Below, piece by piece: positions 6,271-7,571 of a DNA stretch of 7,571 nt. Origin of the DNA: Actinomycetota bacterium. GTDB lineage: Bacteria > Actinomycetota > Acidimicrobiia > Spongiisociales > ZC4RG35. The DNA lies in assembly GCA_022615295.1 (NCBI GenBank), contig JAKEHF010000203.1, positions 1 to 7,571 on the forward strand. Reading direction: 5' to 3'. The position numbers were made by a program, and so were the translations under genes. Numbering within the stretch: position 1 is the stretch's first letter; every line of letters starts with the position of its first letter. The notes beneath the pieces were generated by a model. It was not told where the DNA came from and searched no databases. It worked only from the letters and a program-made list of their open reading frames with translations.

Positions 6271-7571
6271 ATGCGATCACGCGTGGCCTCGGCGATCCTG
6301 GCGTTGATGGCGACGTCCTGTCTCGGGTCGGCGGCCACGACCACCACCACATCCAGCCCGACTACGACTCGTCCCCCGGATACGACGGCCACCACCGCCG
6401 CCGATGTCTGCCCGGATGTGTTCTGTGTGGTGTATCGGATCGACCCCGACGCCCGGTGGTCGGACGGTGAGCCGGTCGTCGCCGATGACTTCGCCCACAC
6501 CCTCGCACTGCTCGATGAGACCTCGGCCAACCCCGGTTACGCCCTCATAACCGGTCATGAGATCCGCGACGACAAGACCTTCGTCGTCGCCATGTCGGAG
6601 GTCTTCGCCCCATGGCGCACCCTCTTCGAGATCGTGCTCCCCGCCCACGCCACCCACGACGAGGCCAACCCGGGTCCGGGAACCGGCCCCTTCACCCTTG
6701 TCGAATGGGTCCCGGGAGACCGGATCGTCCTCACACGCAATCCGTGGTATCGCCCTCCCCCGGACATGACGCCGGGAGACGTCGACGAGCTGAGACTCGT
6801 CTTCCCGGTCGACGTCCGGACCATGATCGGCGATCTGGGGGAGGGGGCCGTCGACGTCATCGACCCCCGGCCCCTCGGCTGGATGGTGTCCGACGTCGGC
6901 GAGCTCGAGGGTGTGGCCAGCGTCGTCGGTCCCGGGCCTTTCTGGGAGCACCTCTCCTTCAACCATGACGACCCCCTGCTCAGCCAGCCCTGGGTGCGTG
7001 AGGCGCTCCGTCTGGCGCTCGACCGGGAGGCGATCCTCGACGCCACGGTTCGGACCATAGACCCCGATGCCAGGGGTCTGGGGAGCACGGTCTTCATGGA
7101 GGGCTCACCCTGGTACCGCGAGCATCACGTCTCGACCACCGACCCGGAGCGCGCGGAGCAGATCCTCCTCGACCACTTCTGCGAGCGTGGCGAAGACGAT
7201 GTCTTCTCTTGCCAGGGGAGACGTCTCTCCTTCATCTGGGCGACCACGGTGGGTGACGACCTGAGACAGACCCAAGTGGAGATGGCGGCCTCCCAACTCG
7301 AAGCCATCGGGGTCGAGATCGTGCCTCGTTATCTCACCCCGTCGGAGCTCTTCACATCCGACGTGATCTTCGGCGGACCCTCGGTCTGGCAGATCATGAG
7401 CTTCTCATGGAAGGCCGCCGCGGATCCCTTCCTCGGCGACAGCACCTATCTGTGCACCGGGGACAGCCCGATCGGGATGGGGGCGCTCAACGTGAACCGC
7501 TTCTGCGACGAGGACGTGGAGCGCCTGATCCTGGCGACTAGGACAGAGACCGACCCCCAGACCCGGGCCGA
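6271..7571 (+). CDS. Second family-5 ABC solute-binding lipoprotein, short N-terminus, 3' end missing
   Basis: The frame is open from ATG 6271 to the window end (433 codons, no stop), and an in-frame TGA at 6235 limits upstream extension. Residues 1-17 look like a lipoprotein signal (RSR, hydrophobic AILALMA, then TSC with Cys17), although Ala at -3 is weaker than the usual Leu. A Thr/Ser/Pro linker follows to about residue 44. Family landmarks: RWSDGEPVVADDF (62-74), GTGPFTLVEWVPGDRI (137-152) then TRNPWY (155-160), LSFN (228-231), VREALRLALDREAI (242-255). Only about 18 residues separate the linker from WSDG, where relatives usually have about 80, so most of the first lobe's N-terminal strands seem absent. 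Cysteines fall in close pairs (47/52, 304/314, 395/412). It probably serves the same transporter as an alternative receptor, or senses a solute; this is inferred from position only. The start is less certain because no good ribosome site precedes it. Confidence 0.88.
   Translation, partial: MRSRVASAILALMATSCLGSAATTTTTSSPTTTRPPDTTATTAADVCPDVFCVVYRIDPDARWSDGEPVVADDFAHTLALLDETSANPGYALITGHEIRDDKTFVVAMSEVFAPWRTLFEIVLPAHATHDEANPGPGTGPFTLVEWVPGDRIVLTRNPWYRPPPDMTPGDVDELRLVFPVDVRTMIGDLGEGAVDVIDPRPLGWMVSDVGELEGVASVVGPGPFWEHLSFNHDDPLLSQPWVREALRLALDREAILDATVRTIDPDARGLGSTVFMEGSPWYREHHVSTTDPERAEQILLDHFCERGEDDVFSCQGRRLSFIWATTVGDDLRQTQVEMAASQLEAIGVEIVPRYLTPSELFTSDVIFGGPSVWQIMSFSWKAAADPFLGDSTYLCTGDSPIGMGALNVNRFCDEDVERLILATRTETDPQTRA

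Noticed and set aside
1..7571. Search for CRISPR-like repeats, tRNA/rRNA genes, insertion sequences, attachment sites or an embedded unknown system
   Set aside because: Nearly all bases belong to importer genes with intact frames; I saw no spaced direct repeats, terminal inverted repeats, transposase motifs or structured RNA beyond the hairpin at 1859-1886.

Overview
The window is a single-strand, GC-rich (mostly G/C third positions) bacterial segment. It carries most of one ABC importer operon of the dipeptide/oligopeptide (Dpp/Opp) family. Every supported gene is on the + strand. Codon bias, GTG starts, strong GGAGG ribosome sites and a threonine-rich linker after a lipoprotein signal (second binding protein) suggest an actinobacterium. 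Thr-rich linkers of this kind make me think of Acidimicrobiia-like lineages, but that is an inference from style and not a phylogenetic result.

Layout: (1) nt 2-1843, a large family-5 solute-binding protein whose 5' end lies outside the window; (2) nt 1844-1905, a short spacer with a perfect 12-bp hairpin and then a strong ribosome site; (3) nt 1906-3069, DppB-type permease; (4) nt 3073-4182, DppC-type permease; (5) nt 4179-5177, DppD-type ATPase; (6) nt 5174-6229, DppF-type ATPase; (7) nt 6230-6270, a 41-bp spacer; (8) nt 6271 to the window end, a second, different family-5 binding protein (predicted lipoprotein) cut off by the window. The spacing is very tight: 3 bp between dppB and dppC, and 4-bp overlaps at dppC/dppD (ATGA) and dppD/dppF (GTGA).

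How the parts work together: the binding proteins capture a solute outside the membrane. The two permeases form the channel, and the two non-identical ATPases power import from the cytoplasm. The family covers peptides but also nickel, opines and, in some thermophiles and actinobacteria, oligosaccharides, so the substrate cannot be read from this sequence. The dpp symbols mark subfamily position and do not assert a dipeptide substrate.

I see no unknown system, mobile element, CRISPR array or RNA gene. The unusual points are variations on the importer: an apparent extra pair of membrane helices in DppB, a roughly 65-residue outside loop with two cysteines plus a charged N-terminal tail in DppC, an inserted acidic helical segment in the first binding protein, a second binding protein that appears to lack most of the usual N-terminal segment but has three close cysteine pairs, and a strong hairpin separating the first binding-protein gene from the membrane genes.
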